The translations under genes were made by a program, and so were the position numbers. Source: DATFYM01 sp035315065 (GTDB taxonomy: Bacteria; Acidobacteriota; Terriglobia; UBA7540). From it: 6,270 nt of DNA. The notes beneath the pieces are model-generated. The model ran no database searches. It saw only the letters and a list, made by a program, of their open reading frames with translations, and was not told where the DNA came from. Where the stretch lies: contig DATFYM010000154.1 of assembly GCA_035315065.1 (NCBI GenBank), forward strand, positions 1 through 6,270, in the 5' to 3' direction. Below are positions 1-5,116 of this stretch, one piece after another (position 1 is the first letter of the stretch; each line of letters starts with the position of its first letter).

Positions 1-85
1 CAGGGTCTTTTCCGAGTGTCAGGCATTGGTGATTATCATCACCGTGCCAGGAAGAGGGGTCAGCGTGGACTTAGTCGGAAAGCTG

Positions 86-122
86 GTGGGTCAATTCTGA
101 GTAGCAGACGTGGGTCAATTCT
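86..122. repeat. two 13-bp direct repeats, remnant of an IS21-type terminus
   Basis: The 13-mer GTGGGTCAATTCT occurs exactly at 86-98 and again at 110-122, a 24-bp period, with a weaker GGGGTCA match at 56-62. Arrays of short GGGTCAATT-type repeats spaced about 20-30 bp are typical of the termini of many IS21-family elements, where they are thought to bind IstA. No transposase is attached here. The sequence differs from the repeats of the intact element at 938-4457, so it would be the scar of a different IS21-like element, or its right end entering from the left. Confidence 0.55.
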
Positions 123-301
123 CGCGAGCGCCGAAGGCCAATGCTCAGGGGTTCCGACCACCAGCCAATATTGCGACATTACGGCAGCTCCTTGCGAGCA
201 ATTCGGCTACGACATTCAGCGGACACTATAAACCATGACGCGGAAAACTTCGAGAGATTCAAAGGATATGAAGGATGGGTGGTCAGGAATCCATAGGACG
301 C

Positions 302-456
302 AGCGCGGGCGTCCCGCCCACTGTTTCGAGGGAATCCTGCTCGCGCGGGCTGGGCCCTCCTGTTCCACGTGCATCCAGCCTTTTCCCTGAAGCGGCTGGG
401 TCTTCCTTTGCGCGGTAGCGGGACGCTTGCGCCACAGTGGGCGAGCCGCCCGCGCT
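302..456. repeat. palindromic (REP/MITE-like) element with 23-bp inverted arms
   Basis: Positions 302-324 and 434-456 are inverted copies of each other. They match at 20 of 23 positions and differ only in the central three bases. Each arm is itself partly self-complementary (GCGGG-CGT-CCCGC in the left arm), so the whole can fold as a cruciform or long hairpin around a 109-bp core. The size (155 bp), high GC content, absence of an ORF and terminal inversion are those of a repeated extragenic palindrome or a small non-autonomous element. I see no clear target duplication beside it. It sits just upstream of the truncated restriction gene and may mark where the N-terminal part was lost. Confidence 0.6.
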
Positions 457-484
457 ACAAGCTTGTCCCACGATGGAATAAGCA

Positions 485-937
485 AGCATTACCAGTAAAA
501 CGTTTGGCTCAGCTAGCGAGCTAGAACGGGTGTTGAAAGAGCATCCGGAGCTGCGATCTACGCTCGGGGGCGAATACTTCATTACGCCCGGCATCACCAT
601 AGCCAGAAGGTCGTAAGCGACAAAGAAATAAACGAAGACGGCAGTTTCTTGGACGTTTCCAAGCCCGTTGCCAACCTGGCGCCCCTTCGCGAAGCAGTGA
701 ACCACACCACCATACTTCACGCCAGCTTTTCGTGTAAGTGGACGATCAGGGAGCGACCGCGCGCAGAACACACGAACTGAAGCGTTGAATCTGTTCAGAA
801 ATAGAAAGGGGAGGGTTCCGGTTGTCGTGGCGGAGACCTTCGAACCCTTGCCAACACGCATAGCCGCGATAGCGCTGGGCACTGGCGACCTCGATTGCAC
901 CTACCACGGCGCGTTGCACGAACTCCAGCAATCAGTC
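485..937 (+). pseudogene. NgoMIV-family type II restriction endonuclease, decayed and truncated
   Basis: Three reading-frame segments join into one protein like the middle and C-terminal parts of NgoMIV-type endonucleases. They are SELERVLKEHPELRSTLGGE...ITPGITIARR (485-613), VSDKEIN...LHASFSCKWTIR (about 613-750) and SDRAQNTRTEALNLFRNRKG...ALGTGDLDCTYHGALHELQQ (752-937). A one-base loss near 610-613 and an extra G at 748-751 separate them. After correction the family's K-x13-E signature is intact (SCK...TRTE) and lies about 48 residues after the PD position, as expected for the PD-x46-55-K-x13-E active site. The Asp of PD, however, reads Gly (CCC GGC). About 120 N-terminal residues are missing upstream, and the last 30 or so are cut off where the IS21 element begins at 938. 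It should be inactive. No partner methyltransferase is in the window. The family assignment is from memory of conserved motifs and I am fairly sure of it. The cut site cannot be inferred. Confidence 0.85.
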
Positions 938-990
938 TGTCAGCACCGGGATGAAAGGGAGCCAATTTCATCAGTCTGAAGGGGACCAGG
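938..990 (+). repeat. left terminal inverted repeat of the IS21 element
   Basis: This is the left end of the element and pairs with 4405-4457 in inverted orientation over 53 bp. It contains two degenerate copies of a CACCGG..GAAAGGGA.CCA unit, one starting near 945 and one near 969. These are probably IstA binding sites. The outermost TG at 938 follows the last recognisable restriction-gene codons. Confidence 0.85.
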
Positions 991-1131
991 TCTTTCTTAG
1001 AGCCTCATCGGCGGGGACGCGGTAAAAACTCTATATCAGTTTCTACATCTTCGGAATTTTCCAGGCGATTTCGGATCGCGGCGGGGGTGCGCTCACAATG
1101 AACGGCTCGCATCCTGATCCGGAGCCACCCT

Positions 1132-1584
1132 ATGAGCGATCGCCGCTGCGGTTATTGTCACCAGCCGTTTCAGCCTTCCCTTTTTCGTCCTCAGCAACTG
1201 GTTTGCGGTCACCCCGATTGTCAGCGCCAGCGCCGGCGCGACTACCACCACCGGAAGATCGAAACCGATCCTCTGTACCGTCAGGTCTGCCGGGATAGTC
1301 AGCGGAAATGGCGCGACCTCCATCCGGATTATCCCCGCCAGTATCGGCAGACCCACCCCGAATCCGTCTGGAGTAACCGGCAAGGTCAGCGTCGGCGGGA
1401 CCGGCAGCGCCGCTTGCAGCATCTTGTAAAGAACAACTTAGCTCTGGACCTAAAGCATTCCGCCGCCGAGGTTTGGCTTCTGGGGCCGGAGGCCGAGCAC
1501 CTTGCAAAGAACAACTTAGCTTTCTCCCAAGTCCTGATTTATCAAACCGTTCCCTTCGGCTCAGCACCTCCGGAGGTCTCTTGA
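1132..1584 (+). CDS. Cys4 zinc-ribbon accessory protein of the IS21 element
   Basis: A 150-residue, very basic protein. The N-terminus carries CGYC (Cys6, Cys9) and CGHPDC (Cys25, Cys30), a C-x2-C-x15-C-x4-C pattern typical of a structural zinc ribbon. A long Arg/Gln/Tyr-rich segment follows (about residues 31-96, RQRRRDYHHRK and QRRRDRQRRLQ), suited to nucleic-acid binding and probably helical. Near the C-terminus a motif repeats in frame: LVKNNLALDL (about 98-107) and LAKNNLAFSQ (about 124-133). I chose the ATG at 1132 because GGAG stands 8 bases upstream and the first zinc knuckle follows at once. It lies inside the terminal repeats, upstream of istA and in the same direction, so it travels with the element. 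Proteins of this look near IS21 genes in acidobacteria are familiar to me, but I know no assigned function. A DNA-binding or target-choice role is a guess. Confidence 0.75.
   Translation: MSDRRCGYCHQPFQPSLFRPQQLVCGHPDCQRQRRRDYHHRKIETDPLYRQVCRDSQRKWRDLHPDYPRQYRQTHPESVWSNRQGQRRRDRQRRLQHLVKNNLALDLKHSAAEVWLLGPEAEHLAKNNLAFSQVLIYQTVPFGSAPPEVS
1423..1521 (+). repeat. 21-bp direct repeat inside the zinc-ribbon gene
   Basis: Positions 1423-1443 and 1501-1521 are identical except for one base (GTAAAG against GCAAAG). They are 78 bp apart, exactly 26 codons, so both encode L-(V/A)-KNNLA in the same frame. The bases are unusually conserved for a protein repeat and AT-rich against a GC-rich background. 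This suggests either a recent duplication or a nucleic-acid site, such as an internal IstA or accessory-protein binding site. Confidence 0.75.
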
Positions 1585-1607
1585 AAAGAACATCCCTATG
1601 GTGTTCT
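1566..1607 (+). promoter_or_regulatory. palindrome and hairpin just before istA
   Basis: Positions 1566-1577 are a perfect 12-bp palindrome, ACCTCCGGAGGT, whose right half is a consensus Shine-Dalgarno. Directly after it, 1587-1594 and 1600-1607 form an 8-bp stem (AGAACATC with GGTGTTCT, one G-U pair) around a 5-base loop. The two structures straddle the stop codon of the zinc-ribbon gene (1582-1584). A TTG at 1581, in frame with istA, would use the GGAGGT with a very short spacer. The arrangement could limit transposase translation by hiding the ribosome site. The structures are visible in the sequence, the role is inference. Confidence 0.4.
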
Positions 1608-1634
1608 CCGCCGTTCCTGTCCTACAACGAAACC

Positions 1635-3230
1635 ATGCTGAATGTTGACCGCCTCAACGAAATTCACCGCCTCCACCACGGCGAGCACTGGTCCTTGCGC
1701 AAGATCGCACGCCAACTCCATCTGGCCCGCAAAACCATCCGCAAGTACCTGCACTCGCCGGTACCCGTGTCGGCTCACCACCCGCGAACCAGTAAACTCG
1801 ATCCCTATCAGTCCACCATCGCCGACCTCCTGGAGCGGGACCCGCACGCCAGTGCCGTGGTCATCCTGCAGCGTCTGCGACCTTTGGGCTACGAGGGCGG
1901 CATCACCATCTTGCGGGCTTACGTCAGCCAACGGCGGAGTACCCTGCACCCACGCCGCGCCTTCGTGCGCATGGAGCCTTCCCCCGGCGAGCGCTTCGAA
2001 ATCGACTGGGGCCATTTCGGCGCCCTCGACTACCAAGGCGACAAGCGCAAGCTCTACGCCTTCTGTTTGGTCGAGTGCCACAGCCGCCTGCTCTATCTCG
2101 AGTTCACTCACAGCCAGAGCTTCGAAACTTTCGTCCGCTGCCACCTGCACGCCTTCCAGTCGCTGGGTGGGGTCGCCCGCGAGTGTTGGTATGACAACTT
2201 GGCCACCGCGGTAGCCGAACACGACGGAACCCTGGTCCGCTTTCATCCGCGCTTCCTGGCCTTTGCCCGCGAGTACGGCTTCTTTCCACGGGCCTGTAAT
2301 CCCGGCGCCGGCTGGGAAAAAGGTAAAGTGGAGCGCGGGGGCGTGGGGTACGTTCGGCAAAACTTCTGGCCCCTCCGCCAGTTCGCGGACCTGGCCGAGG
2401 TCAATCGGCAGGCGCGCGAGTGGTTGCAGGAAGTCGCTAACCAACGCCTGCATCGCGAGACTCGCCAGCGTCCCGTCGACCGCTTCCGCCCCGACGCCCT
2501 TCGTCCTCTGCCTACCCTCACGCCCGATTACCGCGATACCGTGGAGGCTCTCGTCTACAAGGATCTTCGCCTGCATTTCGACGGCAATCGCTACTGCGCC
2601 CCGCCACATTTGGTAGGCCAACTCCTGATCGTCAAGGCGGATGCTTCCTCGGTCACGCTTTATTATCAGGACCGGGAAGTCGTTGCTTACCCCCGCTGCT
2701 GGCGGCGCGGCCAGACCCTGGGTGCCGAGCGCTTCGAAAAGGAACTCCTCGCTCAGCGTGCTGCGGCTCACCGTTCCCAGGGCCAGCAGCGCCTGATCGC
2801 CTTGCTCACCGGGGTCTGTTCCGCGGAGACGGTGGAAGCTTACCTGCGAGGGCTGGCTGACTCCGACCGCTCACTCTCCCGCCAGATCACCGAACTCCTC
2901 GACCTCTTCCGCTATTACCGCCCGGAGGCCATCGCCGCTGCCATCCAGAAAGCGCACGCGGCCCGTGCCTTCGGCGCCGATTACGTCGCCAATCTCTTGC
3001 GGCAGCAACTCTCACCCCGTGATCCGCAACCTCCTTTGCAGCTCCGCGATCCGGAGCTGAATCAACTGGTGACTGATCCCTTGTCGCTGTTGGAGTACGA
3101 CGCCTTCATCCTCGATGCCCGAAAGGAATCCCATGACCCCTCTGGAACAGAAACTCGAACAACTGAAGCTCTCCACCCTGAGCCAGCATCTCGAACCGAC
3201 CCTGAAGGAAGCGGCGGCGAAGAACCTTAG
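1635..3230 (+). CDS. istA: IS21-family transposase IstA
   Basis: A 531-residue DDE transposase that catalyses strand cleavage and joining at the element ends together with IstB. An N-terminal helix-turn-helix (about residues 10-40, SLRKIARQLHLARKTIRKYL) is followed by an rve/RNase H-like core. The catalytic triad is visible: D124 in EIDWGHF, D187 in WYDNL and E233 in KGKVER, with 63 and 46 residues between them. A beta-rich domain typical of IstA follows (about 300-390, NRYCAPPHLVG). I start at the ATG at 1635 because MLNVDRLNEIHRL matches the usual IstA beginning. The frame is open further upstream, and a TTG at 1581 behind GGAGGT is an alternative start adding 18 residues. The last 38 or so residues are read through the start of istB and look like non-conserved tail, giving an overlap of 98 bp. 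All key residues are intact. Confidence 0.95.
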   Translation: MLNVDRLNEIHRLHHGEHWSLRKIARQLHLARKTIRKYLHSPVPVSAHHPRTSKLDPYQSTIADLLERDPHASAVVILQRLRPLGYEGGITILRAYVSQRRSTLHPRRAFVRMEPSPGERFEIDWGHFGALDYQGDKRKLYAFCLVECHSRLLYLEFTHSQSFETFVRCHLHAFQSLGGVARECWYDNLATAVAEHDGTLVRFHPRFLAFAREYGFFPRACNPGAGWEKGKVERGGVGYVRQNFWPLRQFADLAEVNRQAREWLQEVANQRLHRETRQRPVDRFRPDALRPLPTLTPDYRDTVEALVYKDLRLHFDGNRYCAPPHLVGQLLIVKADASSVTLYYQDREVVAYPRCWRRGQTLGAERFEKELLAQRAAAHRSQGQQRLIALLTGVCSAETVEAYLRGLADSDRSLSRQITELLDLFRYYRPEAIAAAIQKAHAARAFGADYVANLLRQQLSPRDPQPPLQLRDPELNQLVTDPLSLLEYDAFILDARKESHDPSGTETRTTEALHPEPASRTDPEGSGGEEP

Positions 3231-3885
3231 TTTCGCCGCCACCCTGGAAAGCCTCCTCGATCTGGAGCTGGAAGCGCGCAACCGCCGCGCCGTGGAGCGC
3301 CGCTTCAAGGTCTCGCACCTTCACGCCCAACCCTCGATCGACAGCTTTCATTTCCAGCACCACAAATCGCGCCTGCAGAGCAAAAGCCGCATCCTCCGCC
3401 TGCTGGACCTCAACTTCCTCCAGGAAGGCACCAACGTGGTGTTCATCGGCAATCCTGGCACCGGCAAGACCTATCTGGCGCAAATCCTTGGCTGGCGGGC
3501 CTGCCAAGCCAATGTCCGGGTTCTCTTTACCACCGCCATGGACATGCTCAATCAGTTGCTGGCCTCCCAGGTGGACCATTCCCTGGTGCGCAAGCTTCGG
3601 GTCTATACCGAACCCACCCTTCTCCTTTGCGACGAGCTCGGGTATCTGGCCCTCGATCAACAGACTTCGAACCTCTTCTACCAGGTCATCTCCACCCGCC
3701 ATAGTCAGCGGAACAGCACGGTCATCACCACCAACACCGCCTTTTCCGAGTGGGGCAACATTCTCTTCAACACCACCATTGCCACCGCGATTGCAGACCG
3801 CTTGGTGGAAAACTCCGAGATCTTCCTGTTGGGCGGGGAGAGCCTGCGCAAAGCTCAGAAGAGCCAGTCGGCAGCTTCCGCATGA
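3133..3885 (+). CDS. istB: IS21-family helper ATPase IstB
   Basis: A 251-residue AAA+ ATPase, the normal length for IstB, related to the DnaC helicase loader. It oligomerises on target DNA and activates the IstA transposase. Walker A is GNPGTGKT (residues 106-113) and Walker B is LLLCDE (163-168). A sensor-type TTNTAFSEW segment and the terminal IADRLVENSEIFLLGGESLR block (about 218-238) are the family's usual landmarks. The start at 3133 is preferred over an ATG at 3115 because AAAGGA (3122-3127) stands 5 bases upstream and MTPLEQKLEQL matches the family N-terminus. It overlaps the end of istA by 98 bp in the +1 frame, so translational coupling is likely. Confidence 0.96.
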   Translation: MTPLEQKLEQLKLSTLSQHLEPTLKEAAAKNLSFAATLESLLDLELEARNRRAVERRFKVSHLHAQPSIDSFHFQHHKSRLQSKSRILRLLDLNFLQEGTNVVFIGNPGTGKTYLAQILGWRACQANVRVLFTTAMDMLNQLLASQVDHSLVRKLRVYTEPTLLLCDELGYLALDQQTSNLFYQVISTRHSQRNSTVITTNTAFSEWGNILFNTTIATAIADRLVENSEIFLLGGESLRKAQKSQSAASA

Positions 3886-3972
3886 TCCGCTGGTTCCTCT
3901 CAGGCGCCGCTCGGTGCGATAACCCACCACCGGAGGAGTCCGGCGGGTGAACCCCTCAACGGCGCTGCCGAT

Positions 3973-4012
3973 GAGGCGGGAGCGCTCGGGCGCTCCCCCT
4001 CTCGCCTTTTTT
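3973..4012 (+). terminator. rho-independent terminator-like hairpin after istB
   Basis: GGGAGCGC (3978-3985) and GCGCTCCC (3990-3997) form a perfect 8-bp GC-rich stem closed by a TCGG loop. AGGCG just before it can also pair with CGCCT after it. Six T residues follow at 4007-4012. The T run is about ten bases from the inner stem, closer if the outer pairing forms. It would end the istA-istB transcript. It lies immediately ahead of the 91-aa ORF, so it would either separate that gene from istB or regulate it. Confidence 0.5.
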
Positions 4013-4020
4013 CGCTCCCC

Positions 4021-4296
4021 ATGTTCAACTTCAGCGCCAATCACCTCACCTTGCTCTCGCGGACGGAATATCGCTCCTGTGCGGTCTTTCTCATGCTCGA
4101 CCATTCTACTCGCCGCGTTTATCGCCTGTACAACTTCACCAAAGCCCACGCCTTGGAGCCTGACTCCTTCTACTGCGTTTCGGGCAAAGTCAACAGCGCC
4201 GACAAACTCTATTTGGTGATCGAATCGGTCAAGCCGGATGCCAAGCACAACCGGTGTTCTATTGCTGATGTTCCTGTTGACGGCGCGGAGAGATGA
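4021..4296 (+). CDS. 91-aa protein of unknown function within the IS21 element
   Basis: I do not recognise this protein. It begins MFNFSANHLTLLSRTEYRSC and continues with LDHSTRRVYRLYNFTKAHAL and a more hydrophilic end. Its codon use supports real coding: third positions are strongly C/G biased, as in istA and istB, and composition is normal, while the competing frames give Pro/Ser/Arg-rich junk. No signal peptide, membrane segment or metal motif is visible. No good Shine-Dalgarno precedes the ATG at 4021, where the bases are TTCGCTCCCC, so the start is uncertain. A terminator-like hairpin lies just upstream and the right terminal repeat begins about 110 bp downstream. It is inside the element and probably moves with it. 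It could be a passenger or accessory gene, or the remnant of a longer one. Confidence 0.45.
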   Translation: MFNFSANHLTLLSRTEYRSCAVFLMLDHSTRRVYRLYNFTKAHALEPDSFYCVSGKVNSADKLYLVIESVKPDAKHNRCSIADVPVDGAER

Positions 4297-4404
4297 TCCC
4301 TATGGCTTGATTCAAACCGGCTCGAAAAAAACTCGACCTGGCATGGCTGCCGGTCTTATCCGCGGCTCACGCCGTCGTGTCCGCCGGAACCAAAACCGAT
4401 GATG

Positions 4405-4457
4405 CCTGGTTCCCTTGAAACCGGTGAAAATGGTTCCCTTTCAAACCGGTGCTAACA
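4405..4457 (-). repeat. right terminal inverted repeat with two repeated units
   Basis: The right end of the element contains two direct units, TGGTTCCCTTGAAACCGGTG (4407-4426) and a 21-bp variant with an added base (4431-4451). These are better preserved than the left copies. The element ends with CTAACA at 4457. A weaker match (TTGATTCAAACCGG, near 4307-4320) may be an outlying third unit. Multiple spaced repeats at each end are a known feature of IS21 elements. Confidence 0.85.
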
Positions 4458-4476
4458 TGCCTGACGGGGAAAAGCA

Positions 4477-4689
4477 TTAGACGATATCATCCCAGTAGGG
4501 CTTGTAGCCGTAGTACCCGTAAAGCTGAGATCCCCAAGCGGGGTCTGCCATATTTGGCCAGTTGCTCTTGTCAAACCCCGTAGCCTTCTCCAAAAGCGCC
4601 TTGTTGACGTTGAGAACAAGCTTCTTCCCGGCCGTGTCGACGCCAAAAGCCTGCCAGGGAGTGGCGAAAAGTCTCTCTCCCATACCGGT
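4477..4689 (-). pseudogene. PRC-barrel protein, 5'-truncated
   Basis: Reading from about 4689 down to the stop at 4477-4479, the protein contains MGERLFATPWQAFGVD, KLVLNVNKALLEKATGFDKS, NWPNMADPAWGSQLYGYYG and a final KPYWDDIV. These match the second half of bacterial PRC-barrel proteins, which are small beta-barrel domains often found in stress or photosynthesis-related proteins of about 120-150 residues. About 68 residues remain from the internal ATG at 4683. The expected first half of the barrel (the ...VLSFGGFLG... strand region) is absent. Upstream of about 4690 the same frame only shadows the small hydrophobic gene at 4719-4799, so an N-terminal deletion has joined the two. A GTG at 4806 keeps the frame open for 109 residues but would give a nonsense N-terminus. 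The stop lies 20 bp from the IS21 right end. Confidence 0.7.
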
Positions 4690-4718
4690 TCGGACCGTTG
4701 GCGAACCACCACCGGACG

Positions 4719-4799
4719 CTATCTTCTCCAGCGAGAATATCCCCAGCCGCCGCCACCAAGCAAGAACAACACGATGACAACAACCAATATGGTTACCAT
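4719..4799 (-). CDS. 26-aa hydrophobic membrane peptide
   Basis: A very short gene with an excellent ribosome site: GGAGGTGA (complement of 4803-4810) precedes the ATG at 4799 by a few bases. The peptide has a run of Ile/Val/Leu/Phe (residues 4-14, ILVVVIVLFLL), then four glycines and an aromatic/basic tail (WGYSRWRR), so it looks like a single-pass membrane peptide with a positively charged end. The layout resembles the N-terminal half of small DUF3309-like proteins common in soil bacteria, which carry a second hydrophobic stretch. The stop here may therefore be premature, and the gene may have been cut by the same event that removed the start of the PRC-barrel gene. Function is unknown. Confidence 0.5.
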   Translation of the reverse strand: MVTILVVVIVLFLLGGGGWGYSRWRR

Positions 4800-4802
4800 T
4801 TC

Positions 4803-4810
4803 TCACCTCC
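4803..4810 (-). promoter_or_regulatory. strong Shine-Dalgarno of the 26-aa peptide
   Basis: The minus strand reads GGAGGTGAGAAATG, a near-perfect complement to the 16S rRNA 3' end placed six bases (from GGAGG) before the ATG at 4799. It is the strongest ribosome site I found in the window. It is the main reason to accept so short a gene and to reject the overlapping GTG at 4806 as a start. Confidence 0.6.
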
Positions 4811-5116
4811 GTTGTAAGAGGAAACTGCTTGACTCATCCAGACCGCAGCCCTCTTGTTTCCCACAAGCAACAACATCATCATGGAGGCAACGAAGGCGGG
4901 CGTCTGCCCAATTGTGACCAGGTGTCTGTGCATTTGTGCACAGCTCCGAATTGGTTAGGGCCACCGAAGCAGGTCTGTGCGACCGTTGCTCGCCCAATAA
5001 ACTCTGATGCGCCCTTTCCAATAACCAGGCGGGCGGTGATGTAACCCTACGAGCGTAACCGGGCCTTGAAGGAAACGAGCGGCTTCACGGAAGGGAGGTG
5101 TCGCGGGTGCCGAAAG
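4811..5116. other. intergenic stretch without a recognised gene
   Basis: Open frames of about 70 codons exist on both strands but none shows a family motif or a convincing start. The only structure I see is a nested inverted repeat at 4908-4954. The stretch lies upstream of the 26-aa peptide and downstream of the tRNA-like gene (both on the minus strand), so it should carry the promoter of the former and the end of the latter's transcript. I find no clear terminator after the tRNA-like gene. Confidence 0.5.
4908..4954. promoter_or_regulatory. nested inverted repeat
   Basis: CTGTGCA (4926-4932) and TGCACAG (4937-4943) are perfect inverted copies around TTTG. They are enclosed by CCAATT (4908-4913) and AATTGG (4949-4954), with unequal arms between. 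It could be an operator for the minus-strand peptide gene about 110 bp away or an RNA hairpin. I cannot assign a regulator. Confidence 0.35.

Larger units (their letters stand above)
1..484. other. gene-free stretch with mobile-element debris
   Basis: I see no credible protein-coding gene here. Open frames exist on both strands, but their translations are arginine- and serine-rich, lack any domain I recognise, and run through palindromic repeats. The stretch contains a pair of IS21-terminus-like repeats (86-122) and a palindromic element (302-456). A short open frame starting at the ATG at 235 runs into the palindromic element and has no family resemblance. The missing N-terminal part of the restriction endonuclease remnant should have been encoded here, but I cannot find it, so it was probably deleted or replaced. 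Confidence 0.6.
938..4457 (+). mobile_element. IS21-family insertion sequence, 3520 bp, with accessory ORFs
   Basis: The element is bounded by 53-bp imperfect inverted repeats that align without gaps (938-990 against the complement of 4405-4457, about 43 of 53 identical). It begins TGTCAGCACCGG and ends with the complement of TGTTAGCACCGG, so it has the TG...CA ends usual in the family. Inside are an IstA transposase and an IstB ATPase in the normal order, preceded by a zinc-ribbon ORF and followed by a 91-aa ORF. Known IS21 members are commonly about 2-2.5 kb; the extra length here comes from these two flanking ORFs and their spacers. Both istA and istB are open and keep their catalytic motifs, so the copy may be active. 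No 4-8 bp target duplication is visible: the left flank ends CAATCAGTC and the right flank begins TGCCTGACG. Confidence 0.92.

Noticed and set aside
86..122. CRISPR array
   Set aside because: There are only two 13-bp repeats at a 24-bp period, leaving an 11-bp gap, far too short for repeat-spacer units, and no cas genes are present.
283..900. 205-codon minus-strand frame
   Set aside because: It runs antisense to the restriction endonuclease remnant and through the palindromic element. The plus-strand fragments match a known family, the minus-strand translation matches nothing.
1596..2771. 391-codon open frame on the minus strand inside istA
   Set aside because: It is the antisense shadow of a strongly biased, motif-complete istA. 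Its translation has no recognisable domain, and istA keeps all three catalytic residues in the other strand.
3106..4248. 380-codon minus-strand frame across istB and the 91-aa ORF
   Set aside because: Antisense to istB, which has intact Walker motifs. The long open frame follows from GC-rich third positions, and no family motif is visible.
938..4457. Tn7/CAST-like or other programmable transposition system
   Set aside because: IstB-like AAA+ proteins resemble TnsC, and a zinc-ribbon protein invites the idea. The DDE protein is a plain IstA, and no TnsD/TniQ, Cas or guide RNA is present between the defined ends.
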